Below, piece after piece: positions 1 to 12,049 of a stretch of DNA of 64,000 nucleotides. The notes beneath the pieces are model-generated. The model worked only from the letters and a program-made list of their open reading frames with translations. It had not been told where the DNA came from and searched no databases. The stretch covers positions 554,741,136 to 554,805,135 of the forward strand of contig NC_081413.1 of NCBI RefSeq assembly GCF_030272615.1, given 5' to 3'. This DNA is from Cryptomeria japonica. Lineage: Eukaryota; Streptophyta; Pinopsida; Cupressales; Cupressaceae. Positions within the stretch are counted from its first letter, which is position 1. Each line of letters begins with the position of its first letter. Position numbers and translations under genes: made by a program.

Positions 1-583
1 TTATTTATTTAATTGTCCTACTTCTTCTATTAATTAAATAAATCTTTATTTATTTAATTAATTCATTATCTTTTTCTACACATGACACATGTCATTCATC
101 TCTTATTTTCTACACTACCTACCTCTTTCATTATTTTGGTATTTCTTTTACCTACCCTCTAATCCTAGCCGACCTCTCTTTTTACACCTCTCAATCTTAA
201 CCCTCCATTTCTTATTGTGTCTTCTATTTAAGGAGATGCTTTCTTCATTGTCAAACCCTAATGACTAATGACTGATTTTGGAGTACTTGGCTACACTACG
301 ATCCTACTTGCAACCACATTTCGTTCTTTGTTGAGCTCTTGTGCATATAAAAATCTGAGAGCAAATATATCAAGCAAGATCAATGGAGATAGGAAGAATG
401 GAGATCAAAACCCTATTGGACATGTGATGGTATAATCTTTGTGATTTTGAGTTATTTGCATTGTCTTAGGTAATCTTCATATGTTATGGTGGATCTTTGT
501 TCATTGTTAGGCTAGGGTTTGGTGGTTGAATTCATTATAGCCTTTCAATATTGTTGTTATTTGTTATCCATTTTCACCATACA
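1..583 (+). repeat. Partial 5' LTR of Tat1
   Basis: It matches 15357-15943 almost base for base and ends in ATACA just before the primer site. A TATA-like ctatttaag lies at 224-232. About the first 195 bases of the LTR lie outside the window. Confidence 0.95.
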
Positions 584-588
584 CATTT

Positions 589-606
589 TGGCACGCCCGG
601 TGGGAC
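589..606 (+). other. Tat1 primer binding site
   Basis: The 18-mer tggcacgcccggtgggac begins with TGG, as required to pair with the CCA end of a tRNA, and lies five bases after the LTR end. Tat3 has nearly the same site at 31774. It is not the initiator-Met site; I cannot name the tRNA with certainty. Confidence 0.8.
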
Positions 607-694
607 TCTTGTCCCTTTGCATTTAACATTTTTTGTTGCAGATTTTGCATTTTTGAAGTTGCAGATCGGACAATTTCGACGACATTTTAGGTTT

Positions 695-960
695 TTTTCG
701 CGTCTGCGAGTGTTCGGATCACGTTTTTGTGTTTTAGAAGCGTCTGTGATATCGTAAATCGTGTCTGTGTTTCTGCCAATTTTTATTTTTGCAGGTTTCT
801 GGAATCGTGTCTGAGAATTTTAACTGCGTCTGCGCTGGATCTTATCGCGTCTGTGTTCGGGAGAGGCGTCTGTGACCTCTGGTCGTGTCTATGAATTACA
901 GAACCACGTCTGTGTCGTTAAGATGCGTCTGTGTCTGGTATAAAGGCGTCTGTGCATTCT
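695..960 (+). repeat. Degenerate GCGTCTGTG repeat block, leader copy 1
   Basis: The core cgtctg(t/c)g recurs at 701, 741, 827, 848, 867, 907, 926 and 947, with further cgtgtctg variants between. Where complete, the spacing is 19 or 21 nt and the intervening bases are not conserved. Confidence 0.85.
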
Positions 961-2162
961 ATTTTGCAATTTTTCAATTTTTCTTTGATTCGGGTTTTCG
1001 GATTTTGTACTTAGGGTTTCAGATCTAGTTTGTTTTCGGCTAACTCTTGCAGATCTAGCTAACCTGGTTTGTGCAGCTTGCTTTGGAGGCAAATACATTT
1101 TGTTGAAGGCCCCTTTTCACAAAGTCTTTTTGGGTTTTCTAAAAATTTACCTAACTTGTGTGCTTGCAGGAAGGGGTTATCATTTGAAACAACCCAAACT
1201 ACTAACAATTTTGTTGCAGGGCCTTAGCTAGGGTTTTGTAATTTTTATTGTGTGCCTTGTTTTCATAGCCTAGCAAACACTTCAATTGGTGCACTAAAAC
1301 TGAATCATTGTCTTTTGTGTCTTGAGCAATAGGCTCTTTTTGTTTACTCTTTAGAGGGCCTGTCTTCCCGTGTGGTCATTAGGACTACTAGTGAGAAGAG
1401 AACGACCCAAGTGGTAGCGAGGAAAACCCACCTCATCCAAACCACTATAATCAAATGTATTCATGGTGAAAACTATGGATAACGTGTGCTGATTAGTTCA
1501 TACCGACACTATGTCTCCCCATAAACCCGTTTGATCAAATTTATTTGATCATTTGTAGGGCGTAACCCCTACCGGCTAGGAGCCTTCTGTATTTACAGAG
1601 CTGAAAGTGCCGCATGTATGGCCACACGAGCGGATGCCCTTACTAGCACCTCTTTGTTTTAGATGCCCAAATCCTTCTAGTTGTTGAGGCAGGAGGTCAG
1701 ACCTTTGGTAGCGGCCCACACACATACGGTTCTTAGTAGAGATACAAAGTTCGCCATGGGGAGTTTTCATGGGGACTGATGCTTGGCTGACCCGAGAAGT
1801 GAGTGCCAAGGGTGGAGCCAGTGAGGTCAAGCATCTAAGTATCCACTCTGAATAGCGTAGCCTCAGGGGTAAAACCCTATGTGGGATCAACAACTATTGT
1901 CTTGGCCAGCCCTAAGATTTGTGCTTGTCTTATGCTAAACACTCAAACATTCAAGACAAAATAGCAAAACATTGTGTCTTTTGTGTCTTCAAGTGTATGC
2001 AAAAACTTTTTACATCAAACAACACACTTTTGGAGTCTAAACAGTCTGCAAACATTGAGTCATCAACATTGTGTCTTCTTGTCACGAAAAACAGTCGAAC
2101 AATCAGATTTGGTCACAACAAAACAACTTCACAGATAAGAAAAATTGCACTAAGGTTACCGA

Positions 2163-2318
2163 AACACGTCTGTGTCTGTTAAAACCGCGTCTGTGTCGGA
2201 TAAGCGCGTCTGTGAAGTACAGAATAGCGTCTGTGTTTTTGTCCACGTCTGCGTAAAACAGAATAGCGTCTGTGTCTTGGAACCGCGTCTGTGAAGTATA
2301 CAGAGGCGTCTGTGTCAG
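2163..2318 (+). repeat. Degenerate GCGTCTGTG repeat block, leader copy 2
   Basis: Eight cores start at 2167, 2188, 2207, 2228, 2246, 2267, 2286 and 2307. The spacings are 21, 19, 21, 18, 21, 19 and 21 nt. The block lies about 490 nt before the gag start. Confidence 0.9.
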
Positions 2319-2805
2319 GATTTGAAAACTTTAACAGTCAAGCAAACAAAGAAAATCAGTTTCGGCATACTTGAGCTTCTTAGGTTGTCTCTTCAGGTTT
2401 CATCTAGCAGTCAGCCTGTCCTAAGGTCTCATACAGTCCATCATTGCTTCACATCTCATTTTACATTCACATTTGTCTAAACTTGAGTCAAAAGGTCACT
2501 TGCTTGTCCTCATTATACTCTTTCAACAAACTACATACAACTACACTTTGCTAAGTGGTCCCTCATCAAGGTTTCTTACCTTTGGGTTTCATTTGGTCTT
2601 ACTTAGGGTCAAGGTCAGCTTACCTCATCAAGAGAAACTATCCTCTCTTTGGAAGTCACGCCTACTCTACTACTTACATACTTGGTCTTACACTTTGGAC
2701 CCTGCAAGTACACCTCAAGATTCATTTACACTCCATACAACTCTTGGTCTTCCATACTCTTGTCATTTTCGTCTAGTTTCTCACATATTGCTAAACACCT
2801 AGTTC

Positions 2806-4770
2806 ATGGTTGAAACCCGCCTTCAAAAATCTAGGAGAATAGCTAAAGAAGCTCAAGAATCCGTAAACATGAGTTCTTATGAGTATGACAATGATCTATT
2901 CTACAATCCTGAGCACACTACATTACCAGACATGAATGTTTATAGACACAATCCAAATGTGGAAAGCGCAAATACTATACACAATGCTACACACAATGAC
3001 ACCGTGGACAATTCTTCAATACTATCAGCAGACATACAAGAATCTATAATGGATCCTCAATTCAATAGATTGGTTGAAGAAATAATGAGGAGAGATCGTC
3101 AATACTTTTTAAACATGATGGCACAAAGTGGAGCTAAAATACCACATGATTTTGACTTATCTCAACTTATGGAAAGTCGACCCTCACAACAAACTCAACC
3201 TAACATGGATCAAAGGAGACCAAATAGTGGAGGAAATAGAGGACCAAATAATATGATGCCGGAGTCACCATCAGCTTTGCTTCAAAAACCAGCAATCCCA
3301 CATACACAAGCTCAAACATATGATACTTACACTCAAAGACCATCATGGAGGCCTTATGCTCCAACACATGCTCAAGATATGGGTCAATCAAGACAAATGG
3401 ATACTCAAGGACATCCTCAAAATTTTGACACAAGGAGACCTCATGTCAAAATTGGGGGCAACACAATGGAAAATGAAAGGCCTATTGAATATGGTTTATA
3501 CACACAAAACAGATATGGGGTCCCTCAACAAGAAGTTATGCCAAGTGCTCCATATATGTCACAACAATATAGACCTCCATATGGACATGTCTACGATCAG
3601 TATCATCCATATATGCAACAAGTCCCTCCTCAAATGGGTGTTTCAAACATGGGGTATGCGGCAAGAAATCAATCCCCACCCAAGAATAATTTGGAGCAGC
3701 AAATTAGAGATCTACAAAAGAAGGTGGAGGACATGGGTACATCAAAACCTACATACACCATGAGAGATATATGCCCTTATCCCTTCGATAAGAGCATTCC
3801 AATGCCGCCATTTCCTCCACATTTTGTGACACCAAAATTCGACAAATATAGAGGGAGAGGAGACCCCAAGGCACACATAAGACAATTCTTCACAGCTTGC
3901 ATTGAGATAGCGGCAGAAGAAACATACTTAATGAGGTTGTTCCCATAGAGCTTAGGAGATCAAGCGATGGAATGGTTTTCTCAATTACCTCCAGGTATTA
4001 AGTCATGGGGCGACTTGGCAGAGGCATTCATTCAACATTTCTCTTACAACATTGAAACAGATGTCTCAGTTACTACCTTGTGCAATACGAAACAAAAAGG
4101 AGAATCTTTCGCAACATTTTTACAGAGATGGAGAAACCTAGCTAGCAGATGCTCTTGTGAAATCCCGCAGAAACAAATGGTGGAGATGTTCACACAAAAC
4201 GTTAATAAAGCTATTGGCTATGATCTCAGAAAAGCTTGTTTGTCTACATTCAAGGATGTCATTGAAAAGGGCCTAGCAACAGAAAAAGTCTTAATTGAAC
4301 AAGGAGTTATCAAACTATTCAAAGAAAACAAAGAGGACTTCAAAGGAAAGGACAAACCAAAATTTTGGAACAAGAACAAGAACACGGTTAATGATGGTGT
4401 TGTTGATGCCAACACAGTGAGACCAAAGTTCGTCTTTTCTGGATCAAATTCTACCAACAATCAAGTGAACAATCAAACAACTTCTAAACCACGAAGGAAG
4501 TACACTCCATTGGGAGAACCACTTGAATCAGTATTCAAAAAGCTGGTAGCAAACAAAGTGATCACAGTCCCAGACTTTCCTCCATATGAACCAAAGGTCA
4601 AACCGAATTGGTGGAATGATGATGAGTTTTGCAAATTTCATAAGAGCAAGGGTCATAAGACAAGTAATTGCCATCGACTAAAAAACATTGTACAGGATCT
4701 CATTGACAGAGGAGATATTGAGATTGAGGGACATTCATCTAACCAAGAGCATGAGGTGTTTAAGGAACCA
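2806..4770 (+). pseudogene. gag: Tat1 Gag region
   Basis: The first ~325 residues are Gln/Pro/Met-rich and low in complexity. A retrotransposon Gag domain follows at about residues 326-505, recognisable from FDKYRGRGDPKAHI and QAMEWFSQLP. At residues 609-622 there is a zinc-knuckle variant, CKFHKSKGHKTSNC (C-X2-H-X4-H-X4-C), followed by a Lys/Glu-rich tail. The protein should form the cytoplasmic virus-like particle and bind the element RNA. A TAG at 3946 interrupts the Gag domain itself, at a place where relatives usually have Gln or Arg, so no full Gag can be made from this copy without readthrough. Confidence 0.9.
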
Positions 4771-5280
4771 TTCCCAAAACATGACAAGGGAAAAGGCAAA
4801 GTCATAGATGAGCAAGCCAATTACACTAGAGCACCTTACAATTATGATTCTACTATCAATCACATCTCAATGGACAATCATATCTCTACCATTACTATCA
4901 AAAACAAAAATCCTGAGAATTCTTCTCAAAGACCCAAAATTGTCCTAAAAGGTGTGGGATCTTCGTCCGAATCTACCTCTGAATGTAATGTTACAACCCA
5001 TCGAGGTAAGATTACATTGCCAGGTACCTCTACTAAGAATACCAATCTTTCATCAACCAAGCTTGAGTACGACCTTGTAGAACAACTAGGGAAGACACCT
5101 GCACTCATATCTATTCTTGAGCTATTACGTATATCTCCTGCACATAAAGCTATCCTTGATAAAACCTTGAGAGATACTGCTGTCCCTACTGATCTGAACG
5201 TGGACCAGTTTCAAGCCATGGTGGGATACCTATCTGTTCCACACTCCCTCACATTCACAGAAGCCGATGACGCCTCCATA

Positions 5281-6234
5281 AGTCAACCACATAATGCACC
5301 TCTACATATTGAAGCCTTCATACATAAACACCGAATAAAGCGAGTCCTGATAGATGGAGGAGCAGGTCTTAATATTTATACATTGAGCACCATCAGACAA
5401 TTGGGATATTCTGACAAGGCTGTGAATTCTACAAACCAAATCACCATTAAGGCTTATGATGATGAAGAGCGCTCGTCCAAGGGTACAGTCACCTTACCAC
5501 TAAGAATAGGACCAGTCACAAAGGATGTGGTTTGTCAAGTCCTAGATCTAGACCTCACGTATAACATATTGCTAGGACGACCGTGGATTCATGAAATGAG
5601 GGCAGTCCCATCAACATACCATCAGTGCATTAAGTTTCCTCATAATGGAGTCGAGGTAATGGTCAATGGTGATCCAAATCCATTCATATATTGCAATAAC
5701 TTGAGATCACATACTGAGACTATCATTCCCAGCAATCGAGAGGCTACTCCTTCTTCAGCATATATTGATCCTGAGTCATTAAAGCCCTCGACATCCAAAC
5801 AAGGTGAACTTAGAGCCAAGTTTCAAGACAAAGGCATGGGAGAATACACTTTGAATCAAACAATGTTTTTACGACAAGTCATGACCTCTCCCAAGGGATA
5901 TGGGAGGCCACATCCTAACAAGCAAATCTCCATCATGATGCTCAAATGGGATCCTACCATCTTTCAAAAATGGGGCGAATTAGAAGAAGAAAATTTATAT
6001 AAAATGCTCTATAAGGATGTTGAAGAGGAAACACATGACCAGATTATAATACCCTGTGAGAACTATGGCAAAGGCTTCAAAATTCTGCAAAGATTCGGGT
6101 ATGATGGAAAAAGCCCTCTCAGACTACGCAAGGAAGGTGTCATGGAGCCCTTACAACCTGAGCTAACTACAAGAAGGGAACGCTCAAAAGGGCTTGGTTT
6201 TCTAAATCCCAGACTACACAATAAAGGAACAAAA
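5281..6234 (+). pseudogene. Tat1 aspartic protease and G-patch-like region
   Basis: A retropepsin-like segment has the active-site motif DGGAGLNI at residues 850-857, where DSGA is usual, and the flap-distal ILLGRPWIHEM motif about 75 residues later. It would cut the polyprotein during particle maturation. Further on, residues ~1083-1130 (GKGFKILQRFGYDGK and a later SKGLGF) look like a G-patch, a glycine-rich nucleic-acid-binding motif; this part is weaker. The frame is closed by a TAG at 6235, in a context that fits an ancestral CAG. Confidence 0.82.
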
Positions 6235-7020
6235 TAGGTATGGCGAGTCAAAGTCGCTGAAGTTCCACAAGAGGATGATTATTCCACAGATTCCAATGAG
6301 TGGGAATGGGGTTCAGACAAATCCTCCAGTGACTACGAGCTCAAAGAGACATTCAGAGAGCCAGATGAACCTGCAGAGGAGGAGGAATTTTACAAAAAAT
6401 TTAGAGTTGGCCAAGAACCAACCCATAAGGATCCCGTACAAGCTTTGTTTCAAGGCCCTAGGTCAAGATCACATAGGATGAGGACACCTATTCCTGAGGG
6501 TGCTACTAGTGATGATAATTTGGACTCACTCACGATCGAAACTGATGAGGAGAGTGCCATTGATGACCTCGATGACTATCTTGACATACCTGAATATAAC
6601 CACATCTTCACTATTAGCCTTGCGAACTCTGAAAACACTAAAGACCTTCCCCTTGTCCACCCCCAACTCATTGACTGGGATCAGGACGGACCAGCACAGT
6701 TTGATACATTTCAAAATGACAAAGCTATTGTCGATTATCTTGGCATTCGCGATGATCTTCCTCCTGGAGACCACAAAGCAGGATACGCCATAGAGCTTAA
6801 TAACATGGCATACTTTGGTGAGGGTGTCGGGCCTTCCAGTCGCAAAAATGTGAAAATAAGAACAAAACAAGGGTCTTATGGCAAAAACCACACTGTGGCG
6901 CTATCTGACTCCAAAAAAGTAAAAAGAAAGGACGTATCTGAGGGTGAAAACCTCTCTGTGGCGCCTGAAGATGGAAGACTCGACATTCTCCCAGCATCAT
7001 ACGAGGAAAAATCATCCATG

Positions 7021-8133
7021 TTGGTAGAGGAGACTATAAAGACAAACATTGGCACAGCAGAGGTTCCACATAACATATTTTTGGCTCAATCATTGACAGA
7101 GGCCGAGAAAGCAAGATTCATAAGCTTCTTTAAGGAACGACAAGTCAACTTCGCATGGTCTTATGCTGATATGCCTGGACTAGACCCGGATTTAGTAATG
7201 CATCATTTAACAGTCAAACTGGGGGCAAAACCAGTAAAACAAAAATTGAGGAAAATGCACCCACAAGTGGCATTATTAGTCAAGGCAGAGTTGGAGAAAT
7301 TACTGGATGTCGGATTCATACGCCCAATTGATTATCCTGAATGGATTTCCAACTTAGTACCTGTCAGCAAACCGGATCGCAGCATCCGAATATGTACAGA
7401 CTTCAGGGATATCAACAAGGCTCTTCCAAAGGACGATTTCCCATTACCAAACATTGACTTGATCGTTGATCTCACAGCAGGCCATGAAATGTTATCTTTA
7501 ATGGATGGATTTTCTGGATATAATCAGATCAGGATCGCACCTAAAGATCAACATAAAACATCATTCACTTGTCCATGGGGAACCTTCTGCTAGAATGTCA
7601 TGCCCTTTGGGCTGAAAAATGCAAGCGCCACTTATCAAAGAGCGATGACCACTATCTTTCATGATCTCATGCATGTAACGGTGGAAGATTATGTTGACGA
7701 CCTTTTGGTTAAATCAATAGACAGAAATACACACTTGGACATACTTTCAGTTGCTTTTGATCGGTTGGAAAAGTACAAGGTAAGATTAAACCCAAAGAAA
7801 TGTGTCTTTGGAGTAACCTCTGGGAAGCTCCTAGGATTCATTGTGTCTAAAAGAGGAATAGAAGCTGATCCAGCAAAGGTCAAGGCTATATTGGACATGC
7901 CGCCACCCAAGAATATCAGTCAACTTCGATCTTTACAAGGGAGACTCCAGTCCATACGAAGATTCATAGCACAACTTGCAGACAAGTGTAACCCTTTCCA
8001 GCACCTACTACACAAAAACATCAAGTTCAAATGGGATGAAAACTGTCAACAGGCCTTTCAGGCGCTCAAAGACTATCTTTTGAACCCGCCAGTTTTGATG
8101 CCACAAATTCCAGATCAACCATTGCTACTTTAA
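7021..8133 (+). pseudogene. Tat1 reverse transcriptase
   Basis: The domain begins near SYADMPGLDPDLVMHH and shows the standard RT blocks: KQKLRKMHP, DVGFIRP, ICTDFRDINKA, LMDGFSGYNQI, VMPFGLKNASATYQR and the catalytic YVDD at residues 1629-1632. It would copy element RNA to cDNA in the particle. TAG at 7591 stands where TGG is likely, directly before the VMPFGLKN block, and TAA at 8131 ends the C-terminal connection. The catalytic residues are all still present. About 190 residues before it (6445-7020) are acidic linker with no domain I recognise. Confidence 0.95.
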
Positions 8134-8560
8134 ATATCAGCTACTCCAACAGCACTGGGGGCACTCCTAGCACAGCAAATACCTGACGGCAAGGAAAAAG
8201 CAGTCTACTATATCAGTCGCACATTGGTGGGATATGAGCTAAACTACACACCAATCGAGCATGCATGTCTCGCTGTGGTCTTTGCTTCACAGAAGTTACG
8301 ACATTATATGCTCACTCACAAGACTAAGTTGATTGCCAGAATTGATCCACTAAAATATCTTCTCAACAAGGCTACACTTACTGGGCGGCTGGCCAAGTGG
8401 GTAATGATTTTGAGTGAATTCGACATTGAATACGTAGACAGAAAAGCTATAAAAGGACAAGCAATTGCAGATCAACTGGCAGATGCTCCCATGATAGATG
8501 ATGTTCCTCTACAGTCAGAATTTCCAGATGAGTCCATTCTAACAATATCACCTGCAAAGC
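8134..8560 (+). pseudogene. Tat1 first RNase H (retroviral type)
   Basis: The segment has the Ty3/gypsy RNase H features YYISRTLVGYELNYTPIEHA, VVFASQKLRHYML and the later EFDIEYVDRK. In Tat elements this first RNase H is generally degenerate and its cutting role is thought to be shared with the second domain. The frame is open over most of its length after the TAA at 8131. Confidence 0.85.
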
Positions 8561-8940
8561 CATGGCAATTATATTTTGACGGCTCATACACACAGCATGG
8601 GGCAGGAGCAGGTATACTTTTTATAACTCCCCAGGGCGATTCTATACCAAAGTCATACCGCTTATCATTTCCTTGCACTAACAATATAGCGGAATACGAG
8701 GCATTAACAACTGGGCTAAGAATTGCAGTTCAGTGGAAGATCCAAGAACTTCGTGTTTTTGGGGATTCTCAACTGGTCATTCGTCAAGCAACTGATGATT
8801 ATCAAACAAAAGATGAAAAGCTGCTGCCTTACAAACAACTGGTAGATGATCTGAAACAGCACTTTGTAAAGATAGAGTTTGAGCAGATACCAAGAGAACA
8901 GAATCGTGCTGCAGATGCCATGGCTACAATTACTTCGCTC
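8560..8940 (+). pseudogene. Tat1 second (archaeal-type) RNase H
   Basis: A complete extra RNase H follows the first, a hallmark of the plant Tat lineage. The acid residues of the active site can be placed: Asp1925 (FDGSY), Glu1965 (AEYEAL), Asp1987 (FGDSQ) and Asp2037 (AADAMA). It would remove the RNA strand during reverse transcription. No stop falls inside it. The same domain survives in Tat2 near 52.9-53.2 kb. Confidence 0.9.
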
Positions 8941-9180
8941 ATTGATCTACCGCAAAATGAGACCTGCTATGAATTCCTGGTAGACAACCTGCTGATTCCG
9001 TCATATGAGATCACTCCTACGGAAATGATATGTGTTGTTGGTCCTGAATCCCAGTTATATGGTTCCATATTCACATACCTTCGTGACAATATCTTACCTC
9101 CCGATCTATCAAACAACCAACGTCGCACTTTCATTCGCCAATCCTCTCGATACGTTATCCTAGCTGATATCCTATACTGA

Positions 9181-10311
9181 CGAGGTCTAGATGGCACCCT
9201 TCTTAGATGTTTAGAGAGTGACAAAGCTCAGATTGCATTACGAGAAGTGCACGAAGGGATATGTGGTCCGCATACTAGTGGTCCTACCTTGGCCAAGAAA
9301 CTCATCAGGACTGGATACTACTAGCCTACTATGGAAAAAGATGCATATCAGTTTGTCAAAAAGTGTAAGTAGTGTCAAATTCATGGAGATCTCATACATG
9401 CACCAGCACAGGAACTACAACCACTTGCATCTCCTTGGCCCTTTTGTCAGTGGGGACTCGATCTCATAGGCAAGATTCACCCTCCTTCTTCTAATGGTCA
9501 TAAATTCATTATCACAGCCACAGAGTATTTCACAAAGTGGATTGAAGCCGTGCCTCTCACACAAGTTACTGGGAAACAAATCGCTACCTTCATCCTGAAT
9601 TACATCATTTGTCGATACGGGATTCCTACTTCCATTATTACTGATAACGGGCGTCCCTTCAAAAATCAGGATGTTTGTGAACTCTGTGAGCGCTTCCATA
9701 TCTCCCATCGTTTCTCCACACCATATTACCCTCAAGGTAATGGCCAAGCTGAGGCATCTAATAAAACAATTCTCAAAATCCTTAAAAAGACAGTCGACAA
9801 CGCTGGCCGTAACTGGCATGTCCAACTCAATCCTGCACTTTGGGCCTACCGCACAAGCGTCCGCACACCTACAGGAGCTACACCCTACTCACTTGTTTAC
9901 AGCGCTGAAGCCATCTTGCCTATTGAGGTCGAGCTACCTTCTTTACGGGTCTCCTTGAGAAACATAATCAATGGTGAAGACTACAGGGTCTCTCGCTTAC
10001 AAGAACTAGAACTGCTGGAGGAACGACGACACACGGCTTTTAATCATTTCAAGGCTTACCAACAACGAATGAGTCGCAGTTACAATCACAAGGTCAAGCC
10101 TCGCACATTTGAGGTAGGTGACTTAGTCCTCAGAGAGAACCCCAAGAATCAGCAAGACAGAGATAAGAAGGGCAAGTTCAAACCAAACTGGCTTGGTCCT
10201 TACATCATCACAGTAGTATATGGATCTGGGGCATATCAGCTCTCAACTACAGAAGGTGAACCCTTGGAGGATCCTATCAACAACATGCACCTTCGCAGGT
10301 TCTACACATAG
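9181..10311 (+). pseudogene. Tat1 integrase
   Basis: The N-terminal zinc-binding part has His2149 and His2156 with Cys2187 and Cys2190. The catalytic core has Asp2219 (WGLDLIG), Asp2280 (ITDNG) and Glu2316 (GQAEASNK), the last two 35 residues apart as in D,D(35)E integrases. The C-terminal part ends with WLGPYIITVV and INNMHLRRFYT. It inserts the cDNA into the chromosome. TGA at 9178 lies just upstream, and TAG at 9322 and 9370 break the zinc region, replacing a likely Trp and Gln. The end is the natural stop at 10309. Confidence 0.94.
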
Positions 10312-12049
10312 CTTTTCAGAGCATCTTAATGCAAAAATACAAAAAAATCAAAAAAATCGCAAAAATACAAAAAAAATTATAAAACAAAAAAATCGTTACT
10401 TGGTGAAAAGCTCGCAAACAGGTGCCTTGTGACAACAAAAAAAATTGAAAAATCGAAAAAGTAAAGAGAAATAATTTCATCCAATGGTGAAAACCACTTC
10501 GGTGGCGCCCTGGGCAAGTACCATGGTGAAAACTGGGTCACCAGCACCATGCGTAGAGACATTGCTCCTCCCTCCTTTAGGATTCACTTTCATTCTTTCA
10601 CTTTGCACACACTCACAACCTATTCATCCATAATAAAATTACCTAGTCCCATCATGGCTTGTTATTGATCTACCTAAGATTGGTTAGCCATTCATAATAA
10701 ATTTCCCTTTTCACATCCCTTTCCATCCATAATAAATCAGATCCTATCTGTGGCTAAGGCAAAATCCTACGTCTAGTGATGGGTGTGGAACTGAGAACAT
10801 CACATGTTTCGAGGAGTACAGTTTCTTCCAGTTTTCTTCAAGTCTATCCGCGCACAATCAGCAATAAAGCAACATCTGCGTCGCCAGATCCGCAATAAAG
10901 TTCCATCTTCTCCGCAATAAAGTATCAGTTTCATGGATTCAGTCAGTTTCAGATGAGACACAGCAGCAACAATGAGCTTCAACAAAATCAAATCTTTCAA
11001 CAGACTCAGACAACATATGGTTCAGTGCTATCTATCCTTTTTGTGAAAGTGAACATTGTGACCACAATCAAATAAGACTTGTACAAGTGACAAGAGACAC
11101 TAAACTTGAGGACTACAGTGGATGTTGGTGTCGAGTCTTGGTTTTCTTTTGATTTTATCTTTTTGGTGACATGTCTTTTAGCTTTTCCAGGATGTCTTTG
11201 ACTAGAGATTCTATCTCCAGGATGTCTTTGACTAGAAAGGCGAGGATGGGGTATCGTCACCTATTTGCATTTGCTGTCTGTGGATTTTCTCTTAGTAATG
11301 CTATGACTTGTCCAAGGATATGAGGACACTGTGAGTCTAGTATGAACTGGGGCATTCCTTGTTTGTGACTGTCTTATCTCCATGCAAACGGGTACAATGA
11401 CTTTCTGGGTCAAACATATGCCTCGATTGTCATAACCTATTCTGCCATAATAAAGCTCAATGATGATAACGCACAAGAAGCTCTTTCACTTTCATCTCTT
11501 CTGTCTTCCATCCCCCTTTCTTGATTGACTTCCATTGTCCTTCTCGAGTCCGCGTAGCCCGCTATCACATGACTGAGTAGAATGACACACCAAAAACATT
11601 TGCATTTCATATAGTTACACCTACATCACCACATATAAGCATTTCATACATACATATAGATATCACAATTGCATCACATCCTGCATACAACACATGTTAG
11701 GACATCTCACATTTTCATTATGTAAATAATCATTTGCATTATCATATTCATTTGCATTACATACATTCATATTTGCATCATGCATCACATATACAACATA
11801 AAAGAACAAAAATATATTGCATTGCATCATATAAGCACCCATATCATAAAACATGCATCACATAAGAACATTTCATCACATAAGGTACACATGCATATAG
11901 CTGCCGCAAAAATGGATCATCTCTCATATATAATCAAAAAGTGTCATGATACAATGATGTCAAAAGAATCATATGGCTACAAAATCACCCGCAGGTGTCT
12001 ACAATACAAAAATGGTACATATACTGATACAATGGAGAGCCCTCTATGG
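10312..12049 (+). other. Non-coding region between integrase and antisense gene
   Basis: No gene is visible here. It opens with A-rich sequence, contains a near-perfect direct repeat of ccaggatgtctttgactaga at about 11189 and 11218, and becomes CATAT/ATGCAT-rich between 11.6 and 11.9 kb. The last part would be the 3' UTR of the antisense gene. Confidence 0.6.

Larger units (their letters stand above)
584..2805 (+). other. Tat1 leader (5' UTR)
   Basis: This 2.2-kb stretch between primer site and gag ATG has only short scattered reading frames, which I take as non-coding. It holds two blocks of a degenerate repeat (separate entries) and a non-repeat middle part. Several acceptor-like ...tgcag sites occur (near 640, 795, 1170 and 1218), so the leader may be spliced; that is inference. 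Confidence 0.7.
2806..10311 (+). pseudogene. gag-pol: Tat1 gag-pol polyprotein, one frame with seven internal stops
   Basis: A single reading frame of about 2,500 codons covers Gag, protease, RT, RNase H, a second RNase H and integrase with no frameshift. The product would form the particle, copy the RNA and integrate the cDNA. In-frame stops lie at 3946 (TAG), 6235 (TAG), 7591 (TAG), 8131 (TAA), 9178 (TGA), 9322 (TAG) and 9370 (TAG). Six of the seven fit C-to-T or G-to-A change from CAG, TGG or CGA. I chose the ATG at 2806 because it is the first Met of the long frame and precedes the Gag region. A normal Tat element also often has one fused or nearly fused frame. Individual domains are listed separately. 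Confidence 0.93.

Noticed and set aside
695-960. Possible CRISPR-like array
   Set aside because: Repeat cores are only about 9 nt and degenerate, with 10-12-nt gaps, in a plant retrotransposon leader.
1576-1893. 105-codon minus-strand ORF in the Tat1 leader
   Set aside because: No recognisable motif, and it lies in a non-coding leader.
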